A stretch of 64,000 bases of DNA from Paenibacillus sp. Soil787 (GTDB taxonomy: Bacteria > Bacillota > Bacilli > Paenibacillales > NBRC-103111), in NCBI RefSeq assembly GCF_001429545.1, contig NZ_LMSP01000018.1, positions 1-64,000 of the forward strand. The letters run 5' to 3'. The translations under genes and the position numbers were made by a program. Below the pieces are notes generated by a model that ran no database searches, was not told the origin of the DNA, and saw nothing but the letters and a program-made list of their open reading frames with translations. Below are positions 8,399 to 16,763 of this stretch, piece after piece. Position 1 is the first letter of the stretch. The number at the start of each line of letters is the position of its first letter.

Positions 8399-8503
8399 TA
8401 AACCTTTAAACCTCTAAGCCTCTAACTCTCTAACCCTCTAACCCTCTAACCCTCTAAGCCCCCAACCCTCTAACACTCTAACCCTCTAACCCTCTAAGCC
8501 CCT
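8399..8503. repeat. Tandem octamer repeat, unit CTCTAACC
   Basis: About a dozen copies of CTCTAACC, some with substitutions (CTCTAAGC, CTCTAACA), run head to tail just downstream of the PspA operon terminator. The array is non-coding and looks like a slippage-prone minisatellite. Confidence 0.85.
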
Positions 8504-8512
8504 GGAAAACAC

Positions 8513-8538
8513 AAAAAGCCCCTCACAAGGAGGGACTT
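8513..8538 (-). terminator. Intrinsic terminator of the PspA operon
   Basis: On the minus strand AAGTCCCTC and GAGGGGCTT pair around CTTGT and are followed by TTTTTG, 20 bases beyond the stop of the last operon gene. Confidence 0.85.
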
Positions 8539-8557
8539 CTCAATCAAACAAAGTTCA

Positions 8558-9244
8558 TTACTCGACTTCTTTACTGTTTAATTTCTCTTTTAGCAGATTC
8601 AACTGCTCATCAACTTTAGCTTGCTTTGCAACATCAACAGGTGTGTAGCTGCCTACTGAACCTGCTGGTACGTAAGGCTTGCGAGCGATTTCCGCTTCAA
8701 CCTCCAGTTGGATAATTTTCTCTTCCATGCGTTGGAAGCCGCGGGATGCGTTGCCGCTCTCAATGACGCCATTGTAGGATACTTGTGCCATTTGTTTTTT
8801 GGCTTTAGCCAGCTGAGCGCGGGACACAAGCTCGTTGCGCTTGTTACGCAGTTTGTAGAACTCATCTTTCATTTCGTGCAGCTGCTGTGTTAGCTCATCA
8901 GCATGTGCTTTGGAAGCCGTATATAGATCGGTGTACTCAACAATTTTATCTTCGTGGTACAATTTTTCTTCAACAGCTTGGCGAGCGATAGCCTCTTGGC
9001 CACTTTTGATCGCTGCGGAAGCTTTAGCTTCGCGGTCAGCCACGAGACGAACAGACTCTTCCAAACGCTGCTTCAGCTTGCGCTCATTCGCGATTTGTCT
9101 AGCAACGGTAACTTCAGCTTGTGCGATTTCTTGTTCCATATCCCGCAAATATTGATTCAACATAACGATCGGATCCTCAATTTTATCCAATACCTCGTGA
9201 ATTGATGCTTTTGTCATATCCTTCATTCTTGTAAATACTCCCAT
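8558..9244 (-). CDS. PspA/IM30 family protein (LiaH-like)
   Basis: A 228-residue, almost wholly alpha-helical coiled-coil protein of the ESCRT-III-like PspA/Vipp1/LiaH family, which coats and protects damaged inner membrane. It begins with the amphipathic helix [19 protein letters not shown] and the [18 protein letters not shown] motif that defines the family. It lies 3 bp downstream of the PspC-like gene and is the last gene of a four-gene operon. A second PspA paralogue lies two genes upstream, as in several Paenibacillus loci known for cell-envelope stress. Confidence 0.93.
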   Translation of the reverse strand: MGVFTRMKDMTKASIHEVLDKIEDPIVMLNQYLRDMEQEIAQAEVTVARQIANERKLKQRLEESVRLVADREAKASAAIKSGQEAIARQAVEEKLYHEDKIVEYTDLYTASKAHADELTQQLHEMKDEFYKLRNKRNELVSRAQLAKAKKQMAQVSYNGVIESGNASRGFQRMEEKIIQLEVEAEIARKPYVPAGSVGSYTPVDVAKQAKVDEQLNLLKEKLNSKEVE

Positions 9245-9247
9245 GGT

Positions 9248-9706
9248 TTACACGTCTCCTTTTTTAATATCAATTGGTTGTTGTTCGAAGCGAGCGACTT
9301 TGGCTCTAAGTTCTTCTACTTCTTTTTGCAGAGCTTTCTTTTCAATATCTTTCATCATCTCATCGATGTTGTTTACTTTCCCTGTGTCGTATGGAGCATT
9401 GTAGCCCGTATGTTGTGGCGCATGGTTAGGTTGGTGCGGCTTGTGAGCGTTCCAAGCCCCGCCATTATAGCCTTGACGGCCATATGAGCCAGCATAAGGA
9501 TCAAATGGAGGCTGATCATACCCAGGTTCCTTCGGAATGACAAGCGCAGCTACAAAGTAGATGAAAATGACCGTTCCTCCAGTGAAAATTGTGGTGATCA
9601 CCACTAACAAACGTAGTAGCGTTGCATCTACATTCATGGCCTCGGCGAGTCCGCCGCATAGACCAGTAACTTTCTTATCTCTTCGTGAGCGGTAAAGTTT
9701 GCTCAT
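9248..9706 (-). CDS. PspC-domain membrane protein
   Basis: A 152-residue protein whose first 70 residues form a PspC domain: SKLYRSRRDKKVTGLCGGLA, then one strong membrane helix (LLRLLVVITTIFTGGTVIFI) and ALVIPKEPG. The middle is Gly/Tyr/His/Pro-rich and disordered, and the C-terminus (about 110-150) is a predicted coiled coil. PspC proteins partner PspA at the membrane, so the coiled coil may dock on the neighbouring PspA proteins. It sits between two pspA-like genes with 2-3 bp gaps, so it is co-translated. Confidence 0.9.
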   Translation of the reverse strand: MSKLYRSRRDKKVTGLCGGLAEAMNVDATLLRLLVVITTIFTGGTVIFIYFVAALVIPKEPGYDQPPFDPYAGSYGRQGYNGGAWNAHKPHQPNHAPQHTGYNAPYDTGKVNNIDEMMKDIEKKALQKEVEELRAKVARFEQQPIDIKKGDV

Positions 9707-9708
9707 GA

Positions 9709-10371
9709 TTACTTGGCTCCCTCCTGCTGCAGTCTGTTTCTAAGAGCTTCCATTTCAGCATCTACGGCCGGGTTGCCCCCGCTATAGTAGCTTTCGCGCC
9801 CCATTCGTCTTACATCGCGGAGCGTTCTTGCATGGAGCTCCATATCGGATACGCGCTCTTCCAGGCGGCCGAACATCCGCGGTGTAGCATCCTGCGCCAC
9901 ATTGCTGCGCGCATGCATTCTTTGCTGCAACCGAGCGGACTCCATTCGCGCTAAGTAGTAGCTGCGTTTGTCTGCCACTTCTTTGTAATCGGCTTTGAGC
10001 TGCTGCAGCTCCTCATCCAAATCAAGGATGGACTGCTTCGCTTGATCGTACAACTCATGATACTGCTCACTTTTCTCTTCGGCTTGCAGCTTCTCTTGAA
10101 GCACGATTCTTGCCATATGTTCTTCGCCGGCCTTCAGAGCCAGCAGCGCTTGATGCTCGCGCTTCTCTTTGGTTTCCAGCGCCGTCAGATATTGCTGCCG
10201 GAGTGAAGCTGCGTGGCTTACGCATTGCTGATACAGTCTCTCGGACTGTTGAAGCTGCTCACGCTGCGCTGCTAAGTACTGGTCAATCAAGCGGACCGGA
10301 TCTTCCGATCGCTCCAGATGTTCATTCAGTGTCGCTACGGTAATGTCTCTCATTCGCCTAAATAGGCTCAT
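9709..10371 (-). CDS. PspA/IM30 family protein, second paralogue
   Basis: A 220-residue coiled-coil protein of the same family as the one at 8558, starting MSLFRRMRDITVATLNEHL with EDPVRLIDQYLAAQREQL. It is richer in Gln and Arg than its paralogue, and the two differ through most of their length, so they are old duplicates. A GGTGG site precedes the ATG. Two paralogues in one operon could co-assemble or act at different membrane sites; this is inference. Confidence 0.92.
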   Translation of the reverse strand: MSLFRRMRDITVATLNEHLERSEDPVRLIDQYLAAQREQLQQSERLYQQCVSHAASLRQQYLTALETKEKREHQALLALKAGEEHMARIVLQEKLQAEEKSEQYHELYDQAKQSILDLDEELQQLKADYKEVADKRSYYLARMESARLQQRMHARSNVAQDATPRMFGRLEERVSDMELHARTLRDVRRMGRESYYSGGNPAVDAEMEALRNRLQQEGAK

Positions 10372-10414
10372 CTCTCATACCACCTTTTTCACTTTCTGTA
10401 TTCGTTTCACTTCA

Positions 10415-10711
10415 TTAGACCGTTCTTCTTGTCAACATCGAAATTCCGTATCCGATCAACCCAATCGCCAGAAGAATGATGATCCAACCAGCTAATTTAC
10501 CAATCAGGATGATACCGCCAAGCCCTGCAATAATCCAACCGAATTTGCTCCCGTTCTGTATGCCTACGTAACCAAGGCCAACCATTCCTATTGGAATTAA
10601 GTATCCCATCACCGAGCCAATAAAGGGTCCCATGTGAACGCCTAGCTTATTTAACAGAATCAGCGCACCGAATGCGATTAGCAGAGCGGCTAAGCCCGTA
10701 TTTCTTTTCAT
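10415..10711 (-). CDS. Small LiaI/LiaF-N-like membrane protein
   Basis: A 98-residue protein with three or four hydrophobic helices linked by Gly-rich turns, ending in RRTV. The pattern (LLIAFGALILLNKLG near the start, LAIGLIGYGISML near the end) is that of LiaI or the membrane half of LiaF. It is first in the PspA operon, 43 bp ahead of the first pspA-like gene, so it may be the membrane anchor that recruits PspA, as LiaI does for LiaH. A GGCGGTGA site precedes the ATG. No adjacent LiaRS-type regulators are present. Confidence 0.8.
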   Translation of the reverse strand: MKRNTGLAALLIAFGALILLNKLGVHMGPFIGSVMGYLIPIGMVGLGYVGIQNGSKFGWIIAGLGGIILIGKLAGWIIILLAIGLIGYGISMLTRRTV

Positions 10712-11042
10712 CGTTTCGTCACCGCCTTTCGTTGTTTGCTTTGTTATTTGCTGTGCTCTTGTTCATGTCTTTATTTTAGGTAAAAACGAAGCTTTCCAAA
10801 ACGGACTAACGACGGTATTTGTTCCTAGACCTTAGTCGGGGCGCATCTAAGACCTGTGTCAGAGCACGACAGCGTTTATACGACAGACGTTACTTAGCAA
10901 GCTTGGTACCCGCGCTTAATATGCCTGAAGGCAGCGCGGCTATCCAGAGCATCGTTGTGGAATTTGATAGGTCAATGCAATAAAAGCTAAGTTAGCCGCG
11001 AGGCCAAACTTAGCTTTTTTTGCACATCATATAGTTTCTTTT
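10712..11042. promoter_or_regulatory. Control region of the PspA operon and terminator of the stalk gene
   Basis: No gene is visible. Upstream of the LiaI-like gene GGACTAA (about 10802) and TTAGTCG (about 10832) form an inverted repeat spanning some 37 bp, a possible response-regulator site. At 10983-11021 AAAGCTAAGTT pairs with AACTTAGCTTT and is followed by a run of seven T on the plus strand and TTTTATT on the minus strand. That hairpin terminates the stalk-protein gene. A 20-codon open stretch at about 10919-10981 is not supported. Confidence 0.55.
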
Positions 11043-12029
11043 TTACAGCCCTTCCGGAACAGGAATACTCTGAATCTTATTTAATTCGTTATAAGAAACG
11101 GTGACCGTGCTCTTCAAGTCCCTTGGTTCACCATCATCAAGATCAACGATATCTGAAACAATCTCCAATCGAACAGGCAGCGATGTTTCCCCATCAACCA
11201 GAAGCTTAAAAGTCAGCTGACGAACCGAAATCGCTTCTTCCGTAGGTTTATCCGAGTCCAGGAAAAAGTCTAGGGCATGTGACTTCCATTTCTCACCTGA
11301 GCCACCGGTTTGTAATACCATACCTTCAGGAGTAGAATCAATCCGAATAGGTTCCGGTGACGATAAAAATGCTTTTAATACCTGCTGCGGGTCAAATGTA
11401 TCGTGCGAAAAGATGCTTGAAATGGAGTCTTTGCTTTCGGACCATTTATTAGAGAATTTGAATAACTTATTATTGGTAAAATAGTATCTTCTAGAAATCG
11501 GCTTTCCAAATATCGAGAGGCTTCGTTCACCGGAAATTATTGTCTCCGGTTTTCGAATAACGCTAGCATCGAGGCCAGTCTCAACGCCTATCTTGAAACC
11601 TTCATCACCGACAAGTATAGAGCCATTGACTTTCATCGAGTAGCTCCGAAGCTTATCTGCATTTTCCAAACCATGATTGATGATCTTAGTCGCTTGTTCC
11701 GCTTGCTCCTTCTTCTTCGATTCCTGAGTCCCAATCCAGATGGTTTGCGTCTCCTCGTTCCAAGCAACTTCCTTGCCGAGCGATTCACTAACAAATCGTA
11801 AAGGAACATACGTCAAATTCTCGTATACGAATACCTTTCCCTCATCCGGTTTCTTTTCCACGCCATCGAACATCATTTTGATATTATGAAAAAAGACATC
11901 GATCTTGGAACCCCCCTCAGCGTAGGCAGAGCCTCCTACTACAAAGAAAATACAAATGAATATTCCTGCACAATAATGCCCGAGAAAAATGTTTTCATAC
12001 GATCTCCAATCATCAATAAACGATTTCAT
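11043..12029 (-). CDS. Secreted stalk-domain (copper amine oxidase N-like) protein
   Basis: A 328-residue exported protein. One hydrophobic segment ending at SAYAEGG acts as signal peptide or anchor. Next comes a stalk domain (about residues 35-90) recognised by NLTYVPLRFVSESLGKEVAW and TQTIWIG, a module common in Paenibacillus surface proteins. The remaining 220 residues (IINHGLENADKLRSYSMKVN...) resemble lipoprotein-type beta-rich folds that bind hydrophobic ligands, but I do not recognise the family. The start follows AAGGA at 10 bases; the longer frame overlaps the preceding gene. Second gene behind the first c-di-GMP riboswitch, ending at a strong hairpin. Confidence 0.8.
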   Translation of the reverse strand: MKSFIDDWRSYENIFLGHYCAGIFICIFFVVGGSAYAEGGSKIDVFFHNIKMMFDGVEKKPDEGKVFVYENLTYVPLRFVSESLGKEVAWNEETQTIWIGTQESKKKEQAEQATKIINHGLENADKLRSYSMKVNGSILVGDEGFKIGVETGLDASVIRKPETIISGERSLSIFGKPISRRYYFTNNKLFKFSNKWSESKDSISSIFSHDTFDPQQVLKAFLSSPEPIRIDSTPEGMVLQTGGSGEKWKSHALDFFLDSDKPTEEAISVRQLTFKLLVDGETSLPVRLEIVSDIVDLDDGEPRDLKSTVTVSYNELNKIQSIPVPEGL

Positions 12030-12042
12030 TTGAGACAATTCC

Positions 12043-12285
12043 TTATGAAGCAAAAAAAGTTCTATCCGGAAAACCGTCTCCCTCTGCATAGCATCTTGCA
12101 ATAGCTGAAGCGGCCTTCATGAACATATGATCTTTGGAAGTACCCGGGACCCTCTCTAGCTGCCGAAATTCTTCATTAACTAGATCAAACTCAATTTCAC
12201 CCAAACTTTCTTCTGTTGGACCAAATTTGTATATGACCTTTTCGGCATCATCGAATACTTTAATCAGCATAAAATATGTTGCCAT
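12043..12285 (-). CDS. Small protein of unknown function, first gene behind a c-di-GMP riboswitch
   Basis: An 80-residue cytosolic protein, MATYFMLIKVFDDAEKVIYK to GFPDRTFFAS, with no family I recognise. GGAGGG seven bases upstream of the ATG at 12285 sets the start; a longer frame to 12369 would run into the riboswitch and is rejected. It lies 13 bp before the stalk-domain gene, so the two form an operon under riboswitch control. Its mixed alpha/beta pattern gives no hint of its job. Confidence 0.75.
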   Translation of the reverse strand: MATYFMLIKVFDDAEKVIYKFGPTEESLGEIEFDLVNEEFRQLERVPGTSKDHMFMKAASAIARCYAEGDGFPDRTFFAS

Positions 12286-12319
12286 TTTCCGACCCTCCTT
12301 CCTTTTTTGGCAATAAAAA

Positions 12320-12440
12320 AACAAGCCCCTAAAGAGTAACCCGGCTATCATCCCATGCATGTGATTCATGGCTTAGACCCGTGGCTTTGCGTCTCCACCT
12401 TTCGATGGATTTGCCGTTGTTCATTATTGCTTGATATTAG
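12320..12440 (-). promoter_or_regulatory. Cyclic-di-GMP-I (GEMM) riboswitch 1
   Basis: On the minus strand the element reads CAAGCAATAATGAACAACGG, then GCAAATCCATCGAAAGGTGG, then AGACGCAAAGCCACGGGTCT, and ends GATAGCCGGGTTACTC. This has the GEMM-I hallmarks: a P2 hairpin with GAAA tetraloop, the GACGCAAAGCC core, a tetraloop receptor (CTAAG) in P3, and the closing GCCGGGTTAC. CAAGC upstream and GCTTG downstream close the outer helix, followed by seven T. It controls the 80-residue protein and stalk-protein operon. Confidence 0.93.
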
Positions 12441-12486
12441 GTGTGTTTTACTGATAATTTCTAGTTGTAAAGTACTAGCTATTTCC

Positions 12487-12515
12487 ATGGTATTCCATAA
12501 AATAATGAAATTCAA
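12487..12515 (-). promoter_or_regulatory. Promoter of riboswitch 1 operon
   Basis: On the minus strand TTGAAT (12510-12515), a 17-bp spacer and TACCAT (12487-12492). The same arrangement and much of the flanking sequence recur before riboswitches 2 and 3, which supports it as the true sigma-A promoter. Confidence 0.75.
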
Positions 12516-12569
12516 CATATTTCTACAAAAAAGAGGGAATCTCTACGCAAAGTGTGTGATTTCTCACAA

Positions 12570-12604
12570 AAAAGGTCAACCAGAGTACTGGTTGACCTTT
12601 TTTT
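12570..12604. terminator. Terminator of the SLH gene
   Basis: AAGGTCAACCAG pairs with CTGGTTGACCTT around AGTA; a T-run follows on both strands. It separates the SLH gene from the promoter of riboswitch 1. Confidence 0.9.
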
Positions 12605-12642
12605 GATCTGGAGCGCGCCAACTGATTTCGATAAATTTCAAG

Positions 12643-14904
12643 TTAGTTAATAAATTCTACCTTTTGCAAAAATCTCTTTATGATCGTCGCCGCCTCAGCT
12701 CGTGTTGCACTTTCAGTTGGAGCGAATAGATTACCGGTCGTGCCTGTTATCAGTCCCGCTTGCTGAGCTTGCACTACAAATTGTTGTGCCCAAGAGCTAA
12801 TCGAAGCTTGGTCAGCGAAGTTCGTACTCTTTAGTGAAGTCGTTGATGAACCATCCGTACCCTTGTCCACAAAATATTGCGCTTTAGCGATCATAGCAGC
12901 CATTTGTTCACGAGAAATTGGACTATTGGGTTGAAATGTACCATCTTCAAATCCGTCAATGAGGCCTGCCTTGACTGCTGCACCAATAGCTCCAGCTGAC
13001 CAATCAAGCTTTGAAACATCCTTATAATTTGCTTTGCTGCTATCCTCCAGTAATCCTAAGGACCGAGCTAGAAGCGCAGCGAACTCAGCACGCGTAACTT
13101 TGGCGTTAGGAACGTAATTATTATCCAATGAACCATTCACTACTAACTTAGTCGCTAGTAGTTCTATATCCGCTTGAGCCCAATGCTCTTCTAAATCTTT
13201 GAATGATTGTTTAAGTACAATTAAAGCAAATGTGCCTGTCCGATTACTTTTGAAACTAGCTTCCGTTTTGCCATCATGATTATGAAAGATTACCGGTACA
13301 AAGGACAACTTACCATCTGCGTCATAAACAACTCCAGTTACTTTCGATGAATCGACTGTAGATGGAAGAGTAAGAGAACGGACCACATATGCATTTTCAA
13401 AATCGTTCAAAGATATCTTGTTGTCCTTTACGTCCAATGTAACCGATACATGATAAGGTTCAGCCAGCATTGACGCACCCAGCTTTTTCGTTTCTCTACT
13501 CAAGGCGTCTGCAATTTTATCCTCAACATTAGTGATTTGAATGATGACCTGCAGATCTTTAACATTCATATTCATTTTCTTTGATAGTTTCTCTGGATCT
13601 ATTGCATGAATCGGAAGATCATATTTGGATGAACCCGCTCCGATAGAAATAATACCGTCAGGGGTATTATTTACCGCCTCAGTTAACGCTTCGAGAGGGA
13701 TAATAACACTTAGGTTGTTTTCATCGCTTTTTAAAGCCATCTGTAGAATTTGTTCCTTGGGCGTTTTACCTTTCAGAAGTTGTAAGGCTTCTTTAAATTT
13801 ATCTCGATCCATTGAAATTTTTGTGAGAAGTTTCCCATCTTTATCTGCCTCTTTGGTAACTTTGCCCACGTTTTTGGACTGATTATCACCAATTGCATTT
13901 GCTGTTAGCCAATCCTCAGTCTGAGCCGGGGTAGGCGTTGGTTCTGTTGATGGTGTTGACGGTGTTGATGGTTGGGTACTTGAATTTCCATCCGAACAGT
14001 TTGACATATCTCCAAAAGGAGCACCGCCATCATTACTATTTGGCGTACCGCCTACTACTGCGTTTCCGATCTGGATGTTGTAGAAATCAACCTCCGTATA
14101 GTTTTGGTCGAAAACAACGTTTGAATTATATACACCACTTACTGGTAACTTCACCTCATTACCTAAACTGGTATTTGACATGGTAAATTCATATTTATGC
14201 CCTGCAATAAAGTTGGGCTGAGCCTGATAGCTCACTACAAATGTATCTAGGCGTTGCAAACTTTGCAAATACACATCTTGACCAACAGTTACATCTGTAA
14301 GCTTGAAATCAGTAATATCTGTATTTGTTAAATCTAGCTGAGTAAGGTAAGGAAATTTAATTTGGAATCGATTAATAGTCGTTGTTCCAGTCGGTGTAAA
14401 ATCGACCAACCTTGCACCTGGTTGTAAATAGGAATTCCCGGCCGTTTCTGTGAAAAATTGATTTCCTGCCACTCTGTAATTTCCAATATGGAATCGGTCG
14501 TTTGCCGATAAATCATAAGTAGTTCCAAAATTATCTTGATGTGTTGATAACAATTCGTAAGATTGGTTACAGGCAAACAACATAATTTTACTAGGTGCTT
14601 GATTCGCAGGTAAGTCTGCTCTAAATCCGCCTGTTCTAACTAAAACATTATTATCATCATGCCCGATAGGATTTGAATTGGTGCTGAAACTTGGTATATA
14701 AGTTACCTGAATTACAGAATTGTTTTTAGTGATAGCTGTAACCTTTACTTTAGATGGATCATTGACATAGACCCCACCACTTAATTTTCCGGATGTATTA
14801 TTGTAATAAAAAGAGGCATAAGCCATAACTGGCGATAGCATGACTACCATCATACAAATAAGAACCGCAATACTTATTTTTTTCTTCATTGTGCTACTAT
14901 TCAT
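12643..14904 (-). CDS. Secreted protein with three C-terminal S-layer homology domains
   Basis: A 753-residue exported protein with a standard signal peptide ending near PVMAYA. The first 320 residues form a beta-rich region that I do not recognise, then a Pro/Thr/Ser linker, then a second beta-rich region (330-560). Three SLH modules close it, around FKDLEEHWAQADIELLATK, YKDVSKLDWSAGAIGAAVK and FADQASISSWAQQFVVQAQQ; they bind pyruvylated secondary wall polymer, so the protein sits on the cell wall. It follows the ligase gene by 23 bp and ends at a strong terminator. It is the second gene behind riboswitch 2. Confidence 0.9.
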   Translation of the reverse strand: MNSSTMKKKISIAVLICMMVVMLSPVMAYASFYYNNTSGKLSGGVYVNDPSKVKVTAITKNNSVIQVTYIPSFSTNSNPIGHDDNNVLVRTGGFRADLPANQAPSKIMLFACNQSYELLSTHQDNFGTTYDLSANDRFHIGNYRVAGNQFFTETAGNSYLQPGARLVDFTPTGTTTINRFQIKFPYLTQLDLTNTDITDFKLTDVTVGQDVYLQSLQRLDTFVVSYQAQPNFIAGHKYEFTMSNTSLGNEVKLPVSGVYNSNVVFDQNYTEVDFYNIQIGNAVVGGTPNSNDGGAPFGDMSNCSDGNSSTQPSTPSTPSTEPTPTPAQTEDWLTANAIGDNQSKNVGKVTKEADKDGKLLTKISMDRDKFKEALQLLKGKTPKEQILQMALKSDENNLSVIIPLEALTEAVNNTPDGIISIGAGSSKYDLPIHAIDPEKLSKKMNMNVKDLQVIIQITNVEDKIADALSRETKKLGASMLAEPYHVSVTLDVKDNKISLNDFENAYVVRSLTLPSTVDSSKVTGVVYDADGKLSFVPVIFHNHDGKTEASFKSNRTGTFALIVLKQSFKDLEEHWAQADIELLATKLVVNGSLDNNYVPNAKVTRAEFAALLARSLGLLEDSSKANYKDVSKLDWSAGAIGAAVKAGLIDGFEDGTFQPNSPISREQMAAMIAKAQYFVDKGTDGSSTTSLKSTNFADQASISSWAQQFVVQAQQAGLITGTTGNLFAPTESATRAEAATIIKRFLQKVEFIN

Positions 14905-14927
14905 CTCTAATTTTCTCCTCTATATCA

Positions 14928-16370
14928 CTATTGATTTACTTTTTCTAAATCTATTTTTAACTCCTGATATATCTTTTCTAATGGTGCCCGCTTCAATGCA
15001 GCTTCAAGTTCTACTTGCGCAGCATAGTAATCTTGTAAATTCCTGCTTTGATTTCCTTGCAGCACAAAGCTTTTGGCGTATTCATACAACGTAGTATGCG
15101 ACCAAGGAAGCAATCTTTTAGCGTTAGAGAAATGTTGATGCGCTTCCTCCCAATGACTCTCAGCTGCACTGCGAATGCCTAATTCTTTCTGTTGGTAACC
15201 AATTGAAATAATCAAGGCAAACCCAGTAATGGAAATTAAAACTCCTCCAATGAATACTATAGGTAGCCCTGAAAGCTTGTACACTTTAGTGAGCTCTCTA
15301 TCCATTACGATAGAGATTAAAAATAAGAGAATACCAAAAATAAGTGGAAAACTGAGATCAAAATCAAAACCAGCATGTAAAAGAATAACAGAAACCAAGA
15401 TGATGGTTGATTTGCTCCAATACTTTTGATCAATACTTAATTGAGCATTAGTTCGTTGTTTCCAAGCCTTAATATAGAACCATATCATAAAGAAAAGGAA
15501 GAACCCTAACCCTATGATTCCTATATCCATTGCAATTTGCAGATAATGATTATGTACATATTTGACAAAGTACGCTTTGGATTGATAGTCGTGCTGCAGT
15601 AGTCTCCAGCCCCCGCCGCCAGTTCCTCCCCACCAATAATCCCGAATAATGAGAAGGCTGTCACGCCAATAAACAGTACGTATTTGCAACTCAGCAGTGT
15701 CAGGCTGAATGCTTTTCACCCTATGCCAAAGAAACGATAGGTCTTGTCTAATTAGAGCTGCAACAAGGAAACTCCCCAAATGAGAGAAACCAATTATCAT
15801 CATATTTCTTCGATTTCGCATCTCAGGAAAACTAATGAAACTAGCGATTAAAGCAATCCCCCATAAAACCCATACCGCACGTGATAAGGTTAGTAATAAC
15901 CCTGTCCCTAAAATCACGAGCACCAATGATTGCGCGAAGCGTCTTTCTTTTAAATAGAAAAAAAGACAAATCATCAATGTAACCAATAGCAAAATAGCAA
16001 GAGAGTTTGCATACTCAATTGTAGACTCCAGACGCTCCTTCCTCTCCAAGTGAAAAACGACACCAACGATAACAAGCAAAGCCCCAATCCAAGTCCACAG
16101 TCGTAGAAGGCCAAGCCTTTCTTCAAACTTCAATGTAGAAATGATTAAACTAAATGGCAGCAAACACGTTATCCTTAATGCTTCTAGCAGAGCATGCTCA
16201 CGATCAACAGCATAAATAATGGAGATTCCATATAGAGCTACTAATCCAAAAACGAGCACATTTAAGGGTGAAATCCGTATTTCTTTGTGGAGGATTAACA
16301 TAATACCAGCAGCTATACATAGCGTACATGTTATTAATAAATAACCTAACTCAAAAAAGTAACCTTGCAT
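14928..16370 (-). CDS. O-antigen ligase-like (Wzy_C/WaaL) membrane protein with TPR-like tail
   Basis: A 480-residue polytopic membrane protein with about ten hydrophobic helices. The large extracytoplasmic loop with VYWRDSLLIIRDYWWGGTGG and KYVHNHYLQIAMDIGIIGLG is the Wzy_C signature of O-antigen ligases and polymerases. The last 80 residues form a soluble repeat-like helical tail. In Gram-positives such proteins glycosylate surface proteins or polymerise wall polysaccharide, so the SLH protein behind it is a candidate substrate. The ATG at 16370 has only AGG upstream; a much better GGGAGG lies 60 bp earlier without a standard in-frame start, so the true start may differ. Confidence 0.85.
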   Translation of the reverse strand: MQGYFFELGYLLITCTLCIAAGIMLILHKEIRISPLNVLVFGLVALYGISIIYAVDREHALLEALRITCLLPFSLIISTLKFEERLGLLRLWTWIGALLVIVGVVFHLERKERLESTIEYANSLAILLLVTLMICLFFYLKERRFAQSLVLVILGTGLLLTLSRAVWVLWGIALIASFISFPEMRNRRNMMIIGFSHLGSFLVAALIRQDLSFLWHRVKSIQPDTAELQIRTVYWRDSLLIIRDYWWGGTGGGGWRLLQHDYQSKAYFVKYVHNHYLQIAMDIGIIGLGFFLFFMIWFYIKAWKQRTNAQLSIDQKYWSKSTIILVSVILLHAGFDFDLSFPLIFGILLFLISIVMDRELTKVYKLSGLPIVFIGGVLISITGFALIISIGYQQKELGIRSAAESHWEEAHQHFSNAKRLLPWSHTTLYEYAKSFVLQGNQSRNLQDYYAAQVELEAALKRAPLEKIYQELKIDLEKVNQ

Positions 16371-16571
16371 TAACGAACCTATTACAAAAAACAGCGCAAT
16401 CCAATAACGGATACGCCCAACCTCCCTTTGGACAAAAATAAATTAACTTCGCTGCGAAGCCAAAACATTTAGCCCCTGAATTGATAGTATGTTATGAATC
16501 ATACCCCTATTTTCTTCCCTTGAAGCCTCACATGTTTTCGCTCCTTTTTCAAACTCGATAATAGAAAACAC

Positions 16572-16690
16572 AAAAAACCAACCTGAGAGTAACCCGGCTA
16601 TCATTTCCTTTTAAGGAATACAGACCCGTGGCTTTGCGTCTCCACCTTTCGGTGGATTTGCCTTTGTTCATTATTGCTTGGTTATTAGGT
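16572..16690 (-). promoter_or_regulatory. Cyclic-di-GMP-I (GEMM) riboswitch 2
   Basis: Same element as at 12320 with a GAAA-capped P2 (TCCACCGAAAGGTGGA), GACGCAAAGCC core and GATAGCCGGGTTACTC. P3 differs: it is shortened to a hairpin of ATTCC and GGAA and lacks the usual CTAAG-type receptor. AACCAA upstream and TTGGTT downstream close the outer helix, with six T after it. It lies 200 bp ahead of the ligase/SLH operon. Confidence 0.9.
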
Positions 16691-16734
16691 GTGTTTCACT
16701 CAATATTGCTAGTCGTAAAGAACTAGCTGCTTCC

Positions 16735-16763
16735 ATAGTATTCCATAAAATATCGAAATTCAA
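16735..16763 (-). promoter_or_regulatory. Promoter of riboswitch 2 operon
   Basis: TTGAAT (16758-16763), 17 bp, TACTAT (16735-16740) on the minus strand, the best of the three copies. Flanks match the other two promoters over at least 60 bp. Confidence 0.78.

Noticed and set aside
8399..8503. Octamer array as a chromosome end
   Set aside because: Genes continue normally on both sides and no linear-replicon features are visible.
10919..10981. 20-codon peptide MPEGSAAIQSIVVEFDRSMQ
   Set aside because: No ribosome site and no neighbour that would explain it.
12286..12369. N-terminal extension of the 80-residue protein into the riboswitch
   Set aside because: The extension is encoded by the aptamer end and a strong GGAGGG site selects the internal ATG.
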